Of a stretch of 62,000 nt of DNA, positions 33,110 to 43,407 are shown piece by piece; position 1 is the first letter of the stretch, and every line of letters begins with the position of its first letter. Under the pieces are notes generated by a model. The model saw nothing but the letters and a program-made list of their open reading frames with translations, ran no database searches and was not told the origin of the DNA. The translations under genes were made by a program, and so were the position numbers. The stretch is taken from contig OX442314.1 in assembly GCA_949358305.1 (NCBI GenBank), forward strand, positions 39,812,581 through 39,874,580. Reading direction: 5' to 3'. This DNA is from Strigamia acuminata (Eukaryota; Arthropoda; Chilopoda; Geophilomorpha; Linotaeniidae).

Positions 33110-34700
33110 GCGAACGGATGAGTGTCGATGTGGGAGCTTATTTTTGGGACGAGTCGTCGGGGTTGCCGCCGCCTTCGCCACCGCTCAACGAGCCCAACTG
33201 TCACTATTCGTCGGGATGGATGCGTTTTGTTCCCGACTTATTTATCTATTTATTAATTTTTTTCTTTTTTTTTGACCGGCCCGAAGGCCAGTCTGAGACC
33301 GAGAGGCAGGCGGGAGACGCGTATCGCCGTTGGAACCAACAGCATCATAGAATGCAAAGAGTTAACCGCTGACCTCGAAAGGAAACTAGCAAACAAGCTG
33401 TACGATCGATTGGTCTAAAAATGCTCACAAAACCCATCGAGTGCAGTGATATAAACTCGCGTCGACTACGTTGGTGCAGCGTGTATTGCGAGATGAAATT
33501 TAAATCGTAAACCAATTGAGACGTTCACGATCTTGTTTCACGCAACATCTACCACGAAAATCTAATTAATGACTGGATCACATGACACAAAATTAATTCT
33601 ACGACCGGGAAATCGATTTCTATTTTTTAAAGACTTTTATTTAACTCGGCGCGAGATTCTACCTACAAACGATAAACGCATCCTTTTTATTTTCTTGTTG
33701 TCGTCTCGAGAGTCTGTGGATCTACAACCTGGCCTAATCTGACCTAATTCAAATCTAAATTTGAATCTGAATTTTGCGTTTTCTTTATTGTTTCAACATT
33801 ATAGGAGTTTCTTTTTGTTAAACAGTTATATTTTTAATTCTTGTTGGTTGTTAATTGCGTCCTGGTGCGTTGCCATAAACACCAAACACTTCGCGGACAT
33901 TCATCCACGTTGACGGACATCATTACCGACGCCCGCGCCAAAAGCCCGTGTCGCGCTCACCCCCATCGCATCACGTGCATTATCGCGCGTCGTAACGCGC
34001 TCAAACGCGTAGATCGCGAGCAAAGACACACTCATGTCCATATGTTGCTGAGGACTTTGCTCACGGTCGCGCGTCGACGTCGAAACGTGTCGAAACGAGC
34101 CGAAAAATGCAGGCAACCACGCGCGCGTCATGGGGTTTAAATAAGTGAACGGATGTCGGTGCGGAAACTTATTTTCGGGACGAGTCGTTAGGGCTGCTGT
34201 CGTCGCCGCTCAACGGCCCCAACTGCTCCCATTCGCCGGTAGACCGAGCGAGAACGGGTGCGTTCTATTTCCGATTCATTTATTTATTATTTTGACCGAC
34301 CCGAAGGCCAGTCTGAGACCGAGAGAGGTGTTTGTTTAGAAAGGACCCCCTATCGCCATACGCGAGAACCCGGCTACCACGCCGCTCGGCGGGTACTGCG
34401 CCGCTCGACCAAGCGGCGGGCCCGAGTTCCGCATTCGATCTGAAAGCGTTCGTGAAGCCCGTTGAACGTGTTCGGAGAGACTTCCGTCGACTATGACGGC
34501 GCCAGACCACCGGGAGATGGAAATAAAATATGAAACGATTGGTTTTCTATAAAACTTTTATGGCAGTGAGTTGCGGCGAAGATAATTTAATTAATGATTG
34601 GAGCACGTGGCACAAAATTAATTCTACGATCGGGAAATGCATTTCTATTTTTTAGACTTCTAAACCTTGTGTTTAGAAAGTCTAATAATGAAACGGCTCT
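33110..34700. repeat. Hairpin-repeat family, middle copies
   Basis: Copies lie at about 33118-33640 and 34145-34660, with the CCTGGCCTAATCTGACCTAA module at about 33665-34100 between them. Each has the GGCCCGAAGGCC or GACCCGAAGGCC hairpin and GTCTGAGAC, and the 34145 copy also has the GCCGCTCG...AGCGGC hairpin. All share the ending CACAAAATTAATTCTACGA. Confidence 0.65.
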
Positions 34701-35495
34701 GTCTGTCCGTCTTCGACGTCCGGTCACGTGACCTGTATGTAATGTTTCTACTTCCGGTACTTCCGGTTTGTGTAATATCCCAAAAAAATGAATTAAAAAA
34801 TTAATCGGACGATTGGAAAGTAGACTTTTCTGGTGCAGTTTTTGGTCTATTTTCCAATTATAAATATGAAATTGGCATTAAATATAGTTAAAAAGAAGAA
34901 AATGCTAAATTACGGCGAAATGTAATGGAAAACAGCGCCACTCGGCGGATCCCGTAAGCTATAATGGAGGCAGAAATCTTCGTCGCAAACTGAAAAATAT
35001 TGTTTTCTATCTCGAAATGAGGTTTATAAATTTTGAAATCAGTCTCATTCGACTGGAAATCCAAATCTGCACCTGCCTGTATCTTTTATTTTTCAATTTG
35101 GTCAAGAAAAAGTACCGTTACGATCCACCGAAGTCGGCAACCGCGTGGCAAATTTGGTGGGAAATTTGAAAAAGACTGATTTTTAAAACTGAACAATTTT
35201 AATGATTAAATGAGGTTTCCTACGTGTAATTTGGCGCTGAAAACGATGGCGTCATTAGTTTTTGGATCAAATATAGTTACAAAGGCGAAAAAAGCAATTT
35301 ACGGCAAAATTTAAGTAAACCAGAGCGCCATCTGACGGAAGCCGTGACCGAAACGTAATGTAATGTACTTCGTAATGAAAATTGGACAAATGGAAGTGAA
35401 ATCTGAAAAAAAGGGGTATCACGTTGAGATTCTCACTATTTGTTCATTTTTTCGTTTATTTTTTATTTTTTTATTTGTTTTCTTTCCTTTTCCAG
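34701..35495. repeat. Diverged tandem duplication, about 385-bp period
   Basis: AAATATAGTTA...TTACGGC...AGCGCCA(C/T)(C/T)... occurs at about 34880-34975 and again at 35266-35360. No gene supported; a poly(T)-rich acceptor follows at 35495. Confidence 0.5.
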
Positions 35496-35777
35496 TCGTC
35501 CGCCGCTTCCATCCCGCGTGCGCCGACGGGCAGGTTGAAGACGGTGGATCTTATAGTCCAAAGAGCGACGAAGGAGGAGGAACGAAAGAATGAAGGCAAC
35601 AGAAACGTCCCCATGAGAGTCGAGATGCTTCCAGATGGAGACGTTCTTTTGTCGCATTCAGTGGTGAGCGCGTTAGTCCATGTGGGTGTGGTAAGAGTCA
35701 CATCAGAAAAAGACGAAGGAGACGGCGACGAGTCTCAGAAAGAGAATCGAGAGGCTGGCAAAGAAGACGCGGGATAA
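35496..35777 (+). CDS. Last exon of an acidic Glu/Lys-rich protein
   Basis: The acceptor ttccag precedes 35496, and the frame runs 93 codons to TAA. It encodes IPRAPTGRLKTVDLIVQRAT, then a charged stretch, a hydrophobic SALVHVGVVRV strand and a KENREAGKEDAG end shared with 7044-7211. The upstream exons were not identified. It is convergent with the zinc-finger gene copy 4. Function unknown. Confidence 0.4.
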   Translation, partial: SSAASIPRAPTGRLKTVDLIVQRATKEEERKNEGNRNVPMRVEMLPDGDVLLSHSVVSALVHVGVVRVTSEKDEGDGDESQKENREAGKEDAG

Positions 35778-35980
35778 TAAAAAATTGACCGTGTATTTGT
35801 AATAATGATAACAATAACAATGATTAATGTGGATTTTTTTTTGTTTGTTTTCTTTTTTATTAAAAAAAAAAAAAAAAATTAAATAAATAGATAAATAATA
35901 AAAAGTAAAGAACAAATAAAAGCAAATGAAGAAGAGTTGGACAGTGCAAATTATGGGGAAAAAATAAAATTAAATAAAAA

Positions 35981-36529
35981 CTAATGTCCATTGACGCCAC
36001 CTCCATCGTTTCCGGCGGGCGCTTGGTAATCGTGTGCCTCCGCCCAATGAGTGACGAGATCCCCGGGAGAGGGCGTCGCCGCACAAAACGGACAGCGTCG
36101 CCCGTTGAGTCGGTGCACTCGTTTCAACGCCTAAGAAGAAAGGGGAAAAAATAAAAATACGAATTAGTTAACTAGTGTGTGAGTGAAGAGGATAATCGGA
36201 CACTCACCGATGCCAGACAGACGAGCTCGCGCGAGAAATTTTTCACGTCCTTGTGGATGTTGTGTCGCTGTCGCTGATGGCGAAAGACGTCGACGCAGAA
36301 GAATCCGTTCGGTCCTGAGGCACATGGGGCGGGGGAGAAGAAGAAGAAGAAAAAAATTAAAATAAAATTAAAAAATATTTATGTATATAAAATAAATAAA
36401 AGATATAGAACAAAAGATATAAAATAATAAGTAAATAAATAACCGTTTCTTACTATCGGGGTGTTTATCATCGCATAGAGCGCAGGAGTATGACCTGCCG
36501 CCACCCTCCTCTTGTGGTGCTTCCGCCAT
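35981..36529 (-). CDS. Small double HW zinc-finger protein, copy 4
   Basis: Exons 36454-36529, 36208-36314 and 35981-36130 total 333 nt, giving 110 residues. Finger 1 is CALC, 18 residues, then HQRQRH, so the usual Trp is Gln here. Finger 2 is CPFC, 11 residues, then HWAEAH. Exon 2 is 24 nt shorter than in copies 2 and 3 and lacks most of the GLLRxYSR segment, an in-frame loss. The leader intron (about 36535-36684) holds a GA tract. The upstream block TGACATCTGGTG is at 36791. Intact but diverging; function unknown. Confidence 0.7.
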
Positions 36530-36571
36530 TTTCCTTTTGTTTGTGAGACGAGTAAACAACTGAAAGTAAAT

Positions 36572-36625
<54 letters not shown>

Positions 36626-36802
36626 TGATTGTGGTCGTGGGCGTGGTCCATTGACCGAGAAATCACACAAAGCATCAAACTTACTTACCAACGAACACGA
36701 GGTGGTAGTGAGGATCAGACGGAAGATGAAACGCGCGCGTTTGATATAAGCTGCCGAACCAAAGTGTGTGTATGTCGTGAGCGGCTGATGTGACATCTGG
36801 TG

Positions 36803-37260
36803 GCAGTCCGAGAACGATTTAAGTTTGAACTATGGAGCGTTGGCGAATGAACGGGTCTCTCTCGTTGGCAATCCTCGTTGTTCCGACGAATCCTGCTATC
36901 GCCGTCTTTGTGGTCCTCGTCACGGTCGTCGTTTTTATTTAACTCGAAACGAACGTTAATACTAAGTTTCCAATGTGCGTAGACGCGCGTGATTCGCGCG
37001 TTTTCCACATGTGGTGCCCCCGTCACGCGTGAATACAAAACGTCGACCCAATAAATTCCGAAACTGGGCTAATCTTGTTTTATTCGCCCATGTGCGCTTA
37101 CCCATATATTTTGTTTTTCAGTTTGTGGAAAAGTTCATTGCCTGTGGTTTTCGGCGCGTACATGGCAAACGCGGGAAAATTTGCGGTGGTAGCGCGCTTT
37201 GGTGGCAATAAAAAAAAAAAACACCATAATGTTAAAAATGGGAATCCCGTCGGGTTTTTT
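36803..37260. other. Intergenic sequence
   Basis: Upstream region of zinc-finger copy 4. No gene seen. Confidence 0.4.
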
Positions 37261-39521
37261 TACGAAACATCTTGCAGAAGCTTATTTTTGAACAAATTGT
37301 TTGGGGCTGCCGGTGCTTGTCGGCGCCAGCTGCCCCGTATTCTGTACAGAGAGAGACGTTCAAAAGAACATCTATTAACTCATACAGTAGAAAAACCACA
37401 GAAGTGAGTAAAACAATCGCGGAAAACCAAAACCCTCCGGATTTCCGCGAGGGCCAGGATTGGTCTGGATTACTGGAATCACTCTCGAAGCCCGTCGAAT
37501 GCGTTGATGGAGATTCGCACCAACTACGACAGCGCGTGGCAACTGGAAGGTGAAATTAAAATATAAAACGGCGGATATTTTACAAAACTTTTGTATCGGT
37601 CGTTTGGTACAAAGATAATGTGATTAACTATTGGAATACGAACCGCGAAACCGATACCACGATCCGAAATTTAAACTTTAATCGTCCACCCATTGTCGAT
37701 CGCCAGACATCTATAAGCGATAGGTGCGCCCTTTTCATTTTCGTGTCGCTCCCCCAGAGTTTGTGGGTCTAACCTGACCTAATCTTACCCAATTCGAATC
37801 TGAATTTGAATCTAAATTTTGCGTTTTCTTTATCGTTTCAACATTATACGAGTTTCCTTTTGTTAAACAATTATGTTTTGAATTTTCGTAAGTGGTTGGT
37901 TAATTGCGTCCCGGTGCGTTGCCATAAACACAAAGCACTCTGCGGGCATTTATCCACGTTGACGGACATTATTATCGACGCCCGCGTCGAAAGACCGTGT
38001 CGAGCTCATCGGCATCGCATCACACGCAATATCGCGCGCGCGAACGCGCTTGTGCGAGTATGTACGTCGCCGGGGACTCGGCTTCGCGGTCGCGCATCGA
38101 CGTCGAAACATGCCGTATCGGTGTGCGGATGTTTTCTATGCCCACAACGAACCGAATCTGTCGGACGCGAGTAGAATGCACGTCAAGAGGTTTAGACTAA
38201 CGGATGAGTGTCGATGTGGGAGCTTATTTTTGGGACGAGTCGTCGGGGTTGCCGCCGCCGTCGCCGCTCAACGACACCATTTGCCCCTATTCTCGTCGGG
38301 ACGGGCGCGTTCTATTTCCGATTTATTTGTTTCTTCATTTATTTATTATTTTGACCGGCCCGAAGGCCAGTCTGAGACCGAGAGAGCGAGGAAGGCGTTC
38401 AAGAAGGACGCCTACAGCCACTGGAAGCGAGAACCCGGCTACCACGCCGCCCGGCGGGTACTGAGCCGCTCGACCGAGCGGCGGGCCCGAGTTCCGCTGG
38501 CGATCTGAAAGTGTTGGCAAAACCCATCGAACGTGTTGAGAAAGACTCCCATCGACTGGGACGGCGCGAGACCCCCGGAAGATGACAATAAAATACAAAA
38601 CAACGGATTCCCTACAAATTTTTTTTCCCGGTAAATTACGACGAAGATAATCTAATTAACGGTTAAAGTACGAACCGCAGAGTCGGTGCCACGACCGGAG
38701 AATTAAAAATTTAATCGTCTTTCTTTTTCGGGTGATATTTTTTACTCCGTACCGATCGCCACGTCAGACACGAGTAGGATGCACGCGACCGCGCGCACGT
38801 ATAAACGAACGAACGAACGAACGGATGCCGACGCGGAAACTTATTTTCGGGGCGAGTCGTCAAGGCTGCCGCTGCCGCCGCCGTCGCTCAACGACCCCAA
38901 CCGCATCTATTCGTCGGGACGGATACGTTCCATTTTCGGACTTATTTATTTATTTATTTATTTATTATTTTGACCGGCCCGAAGGCCAGTCTGAGACCGT
39001 GGCGAAGCAAGGGTGTTTTTATATCGGATACCGCGCCGCTCGGCGGGTACTGTGCGCCGCTCGACCGAGCGGCGGGCCCGAGTCCCGAGTTCGATCTGAA
39101 AGTGTTGGCAAAACCCATCGAACGTGTTCGGGAAGACTCCCGTCCACAACGACGGCGCGAGACCCCCGGAAGATGAAAATAAAATACGAAACGGCTCATT
39201 TTCTATAAAATTTTTATTCCAACGAATTACGACGAAGATAACCTAATTATCGGTTAAAGCACGGACCGCAAAGTCGGTGCCACGACCGGAGAATTAAAAT
39301 TTTAATCGTCTTTCCTTTTTCGGGTGATTTTTTTTTACTCCGTACCGATCGCCACGTCAGACACGAGTAGGATGCACGCGACCGCGCGCACGTTTAAACG
39401 AACGAACGAACGAACGGATGCCGACGCGGAAACTTATTTTCGGGGCGAGTCGTCGGGGCTGTCGTTGCTGCCGCCACCGCCGCCGCTCAGCGACCCCAGT
39501 TGCCCCAATTTTACGGCCAAT

Positions 39522-39560
<39 letters not shown>

Positions 39561-39965
39561 TTTTGACCGGCCCGAAGGCCAGTCTGAGAGACACGGGATG
39601 AACGCGCACAAATGCCACATCATCGACCGGACGCTGAAGCATCGACCGTTTACTCGGTCGAGGAAATTTTAAACTATATAACCATCGACCGGTCAGTTGG
39701 GGAGGCGCGCCCGGTACTATACGAGACGGTCCGCCCCGATCTGAAAACGCTCGCCGAACCCGCAGAACGCGTTCGGTGAGACTCGCGTCGACTACGACGA
39801 CGCGAGACTCCCGGAAAGTGAAAATAAAATACGAAACGATTGATTTTCTGTAAAAATTTTATTATGACGAGTTGCGACGAAGATAACCTAATTAATGACT
39901 GGAGCACACGGCGCGAAATTAATCCTATGATCGGGAAATGCATTTATATTTTTTAAAGACTCTGG
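37261..39965. repeat. Hairpin-repeat family, tandem copies
   Basis: A diverged copy lies at about 37265-37710, the CCTGACCTAATCTTACC module at about 37715-38190, then three good copies at about 38205-38712, 38713-39304 and 39305-39960. The last two start 592 bp apart with the same leader (CGTACCGATCGCCACGTCAG). Each has CCGGCCCGAAGGCCAGTCTG, and the first two also have GCCGCTCGACCGAGCGGC. No coding potential conserved. Confidence 0.75.
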
Positions 39966-40089
39966 TTTGACCAGGCACGAACGTTTATGTACGAGATCCA
40001 ACGTCCGATCACGTGACATGTGATATATTTCGCAAAACCACCACGCCGTTTCTCCAAATTAGGTTTTCACGAAACTCGATTCTATTTTT

Positions 40090-40428
40090 ACCCACGTGGT
40101 CACGTGCCCTTCCCGATATCAAAATCGCGTTTTAGCGAAACCCGAAGTTTCGTTTTTAATCGGCTGTTTTTGTTGGACACGAAGAAGCGTTATAGCGCGA
40201 TCGCGCTAAGCGAGATTTGTAAAGTTGAGGATGCGTTACAACGCGTTTTCAAAAAACGGTTTGCCAAGAATGATAAAACACGCGCGATCGTGCGGATTGT
40301 ACGAATAGGTGAAATCCGCAGAATCCGCCACGAGACTGCGAACAGGGGGTCAAGGTATAGGCCGCCGTAATGTTAAATATAGGGTCCCTTTCGCACTCCG
40401 CGAAATCCGCATGCGCGCCATAGGGTTA
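40090..40428. repeat. Diverged copy of the repeat tail found at 11.4 and 21.9 kb
   Basis: It shares CGTTTTAGCGAAACCC at its start and TATAGGCCGCCGTAATGTTA near its end, and stops at GGGTTAA just before the retroelement leader. Confidence 0.6.
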
Positions 40429-40486
40429 AAATCCGATTTTTGCGAAAAAATCCTTTATTTCCATTGTTCTTTTTCAATTTGACAAA

Positions 40487-43378
40487 ATGGCGACGCCAAT
40501 GCAAATTGTAAAACGACAACGAGGTCGACCAAGCACTCAGAAACGAGCAGCGACGGTTTTGCCGGCTCTCGAGCCTGAAATGCTTATGGAGAAAATTATT
40601 TCTGAAGAAATAACACCAGTTCCAGATCCGAAACAACTTAAGGATGCTGAAAATGAAGTTGCTAGAGCATTAAGCGCTTCAAGTGCGAGTTCTAACGACC
40701 AAGAACTCCCGCCACTTCCACTGGAGGAAGTGGAAAATACGTTACGTGAAATGGAAAGTGAATCGTCTCACGAATCACCTCCTCGCATGACCATGTTGGA
40801 TGCTTTGAGAAATCAAGCACGCCAAGATGGCGCCCAAATAACGGACGACATGACGGTGGAAGAGATTCATCGCGCCATGATACGACTTCACACTGACCGA
40901 GCCGTTTCAAATTTACAATTTGAAATGGAACGAAAAGAAGCTGAGCTTCAACAACAAAAAGCGGAGGTTGAGCTTCAACACATGGAACTCAATCGACAAA
41001 ATGAGGAATTTCTAGCCCAAAAAGCTAGAGAATACAGATTAAAAGGTGAAGTGGAAGATCTTTCTAAAATGAATACTAGAAATGAACTTTCAATTCGCTC
41101 ACACCAAGAGGCGCGAAGACAGCTCGAGCTTACCAAAAGTAAGCTGGAGCAGAAAAATAAAGAATTGATTGATTTGGCAGACCACTACCAACGCAATCAT
41201 AATCAACTAGTGAGATATGCTGCTGAATTAGACACACGTGCTAAAACACAGCGTACTCGCGAAAGCAAAATAGCTAAGCGTGAAGACGAGATTTTCCACT
41301 CGCTGGATCAACCCAGTACGAGCGGACAAGTCAAGTCTAGCGGCCCTGCTAAGCGATTACAACCAGAATCGCAAAATCAAATAAACGAGAATGAAATTCT
41401 CCGAGCTGATTTGTTACGCGCTCAAGAAGAGCTTGCAGAAATGAAAGACCGTTTGCAAGCAAGAAATTATACTGACCAATTGGTGCAACCAGAAATGGCT
41501 GCGCCAACTGTCCCTATTTTGACTCCCGAAACAATAACAATTTCTGTTGTTTCAGAGTTAAGTAGCCAATCTGGATTATCGAGTGATGACGACCAACGTT
41601 CGCGTCGTCGCCATCGCTCAAAAAGAAAACGTCCTTCAGATTCTGAGGAACGGAGAGCTGATCGCAATCCGCTCCCTGGTAATCGAAACCCTATTTTTCA
41701 CAACAGTGACCGACTGTTGGGGATAGTAGACGATCGAAATAGACGGCATGAAACTGGTATTCATGTTACTCGAACGATACCACTGACTCAACAGCAAGAC
41801 TCGTCAAAAAGAAGTCGACGAGACACCAATCCAACACGCGAACCGCCGGACGGACATGAAAGCCCGCCAGGTGGGGGTCAGTATAGAAGAAATCCACCAG
41901 ATGGAGGAAATCCAGATGGACATGGAGATGGACCACCTGGAGGTGGACGTCGACCGCCCGACGATGACGGCGACCCACCCGACCCACCTGAAACACCACA
42001 TTTTAACACGCCTTCAAATTCACAATCTGATTCAAGGTCGGATTCTGATGTGAATGCGCAACAAGAACGCGATAATCGACATCGATCTCATCGACGTCGA
42101 CATCGAGGCCATTCTTCTCGGCGTAATACACATTATTACACTGCTGAAGAAATTGATCGATTATTAGCTGATCGTCGATCTTCCGATCGATCTGACGCTA
42201 CTGCCGATAATGCTGATATTGCATTACGACAAAAAATTGCACAATATACTGCCAACAACTGGACTCACGATCTAGTTGATGAAAGAACTATTAGATGGGA
42301 TCACATCAAACCCGCTTTATTCGATGGAGAATGGGAAGCTGGATCCACTCTTTTAGATGAAGTGTTACGAATTTCAAGGTTGAATGGCATTGCATGTCAC
42401 ACTGCTTTGAAAAGAGTAGTACCAAAAGCTCTTATAGATCGAGCTGAGAAATGGTTTTATTCTAAACAATTTCAAAACTGGAATCACTTTGTAGAGGAAT
42501 TCATGACTGAATATGGGGAGTCAAGTGAAGACTTACTACAAATGTGGGATAATCTTTCTCAAAATAAAGGCGAAAGTCTTCGCTCTTATTTAAGAAGGAC
42601 TGAGGATTTATTGGTCACTCTCCCTTATACAATGGGAGATGCAGCCATTGATCGTCAATTCCGACGTGGATTGACAGATTATTCAAAAAATGTTCTACTT
42701 TCAGTACGAGCACCTTATCCGGGTGGTTTCGCTGAATTAGCCAAATTTATGCGAGCCAATCAAATAAGGATTGACGAAAATTATAAAGCTTATCTACCAG
42801 CTGATGAAAAAGTTGCGTACGCTAAGCGACAGCAACGGAGAAAGGAATTAGCAAAAGACACACGTTTTGCTAACACCCCTCTTTTGCAACCCCCAAAACG
42901 AGGAGATTTTTTGGCAGAGACTGCTAAGGAATCTAAAAAGGGATCGGATGGGAAAAATCCACATCCAACCCCTAAAGCTCACTTAGCCGAAGTGACTGAA
43001 ATGGAAACTGCTTCTGAACCAGAGAAATCTGACTCGGAACCAGAAAGCGAGGCTGCAGCTGCTTTATTAGCCCGTAATAACGCAGTAGCTCGAAAATTTG
43101 GACCAAAGATGGCGCCTAAAAACGTTACTTTTGGTTCACCAAAGACAGACGCGCTCAGTAGATCGAAGTCGCCGACCCCTAAAAAGGACGAAGCCAAACG
43201 TTCAAGTTCGCCTTCGCCAAAAGTCGCGAAATCGCCTGCTACTGACCCGTGTAATATTTGTAAAAAATTGGGACATTGGGCTAAAGAATGTCCTGATAGG
43301 AAATCGAGCAAAGACAAGATCATTGAGGAGTTCGAAAAATCGATGAAATCAATCGGCGAGCTTCTAAAAAACTTGTAA
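40487..43378 (+). CDS. gag: Ty3/Gypsy Gag polyprotein
   Basis: This 963-residue capsid-type protein packages element RNA. Order: acidic N-terminus; Gln/Glu/Lys coiled coil (about 130-265); Arg/Ser-rich and Gly/Pro-rich linker (about 375-550); retrotransposon Gag core (about 585-760, with KALIDRAEKWF and GESLRSYLRRTED); Ser/Pro/Glu spacer; CCHC knuckle CNICKKLGHWAKEC (about residue 920). Longer than most Gypsy Gags because of the coiled coil and linkers. The frame is intact, and the last sense codons form the frameshift site. No 5' LTR or primer-binding site was recognised upstream. Confidence 0.92.
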   Translation: MATPMQIVKRQRGRPSTQKRAATVLPALEPEMLMEKIISEEITPVPDPKQLKDAENEVARALSASSASSNDQELPPLPLEEVENTLREMESESSHESPPRMTMLDALRNQARQDGAQITDDMTVEEIHRAMIRLHTDRAVSNLQFEMERKEAELQQQKAEVELQHMELNRQNEEFLAQKAREYRLKGEVEDLSKMNTRNELSIRSHQEARRQLELTKSKLEQKNKELIDLADHYQRNHNQLVRYAAELDTRAKTQRTRESKIAKREDEIFHSLDQPSTSGQVKSSGPAKRLQPESQNQINENEILRADLLRAQEELAEMKDRLQARNYTDQLVQPEMAAPTVPILTPETITISVVSELSSQSGLSSDDDQRSRRRHRSKRKRPSDSEERRADRNPLPGNRNPIFHNSDRLLGIVDDRNRRHETGIHVTRTIPLTQQQDSSKRSRRDTNPTREPPDGHESPPGGGQYRRNPPDGGNPDGHGDGPPGGGRRPPDDDGDPPDPPETPHFNTPSNSQSDSRSDSDVNAQQERDNRHRSHRRRHRGHSSRRNTHYYTAEEIDRLLADRRSSDRSDATADNADIALRQKIAQYTANNWTHDLVDERTIRWDHIKPALFDGEWEAGSTLLDEVLRISRLNGIACHTALKRVVPKALIDRAEKWFYSKQFQNWNHFVEEFMTEYGESSEDLLQMWDNLSQNKGESLRSYLRRTEDLLVTLPYTMGDAAIDRQFRRGLTDYSKNVLLSVRAPYPGGFAELAKFMRANQIRIDENYKAYLPADEKVAYAKRQQRRKELAKDTRFANTPLLQPPKRGDFLAETAKESKKGSDGKNPHPTPKAHLAEVTEMETASEPEKSDSEPESEAAAALLARNNAVARKFGPKMAPKNVTFGSPKTDALSRSKSPTPKKDEAKRSSSPSPKVAKSPATDPCNICKKLGHWAKECPDRKSSKDKIIEEFEKSMKSIGELLKNL

Positions 43379-43407
43379 GCGCGCATCCAGACGGTCTAGT
43401 GGATGCG
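43366..43407 (+). promoter_or_regulatory. -1 programmed ribosomal frameshift signal, gag to pol
   Basis: Heptamer A AAA AAC at 43366-43372 in the zero frame (cta AAA AAC ttg taa), a 9-nt spacer containing the gag stop, then a perfect 8-bp stem CGCATCCA (43382-43389) / TGGATGCG (43400-43407) with a 10-nt loop. The -1 frame is open from 43327 into pol, and pol has no ATG near its start. Confidence 0.85.

Noticed and set aside
30154-39672. Short frames (60-158 codons) in the hairpin-repeat copies
   Set aside because: The frames are not conserved between copies, while the DNA hairpins are.
40020-40370. 116-codon plus-strand frame before gag
   Set aside because: It lies in the repeat tail shared with other loci and is not kept open there.
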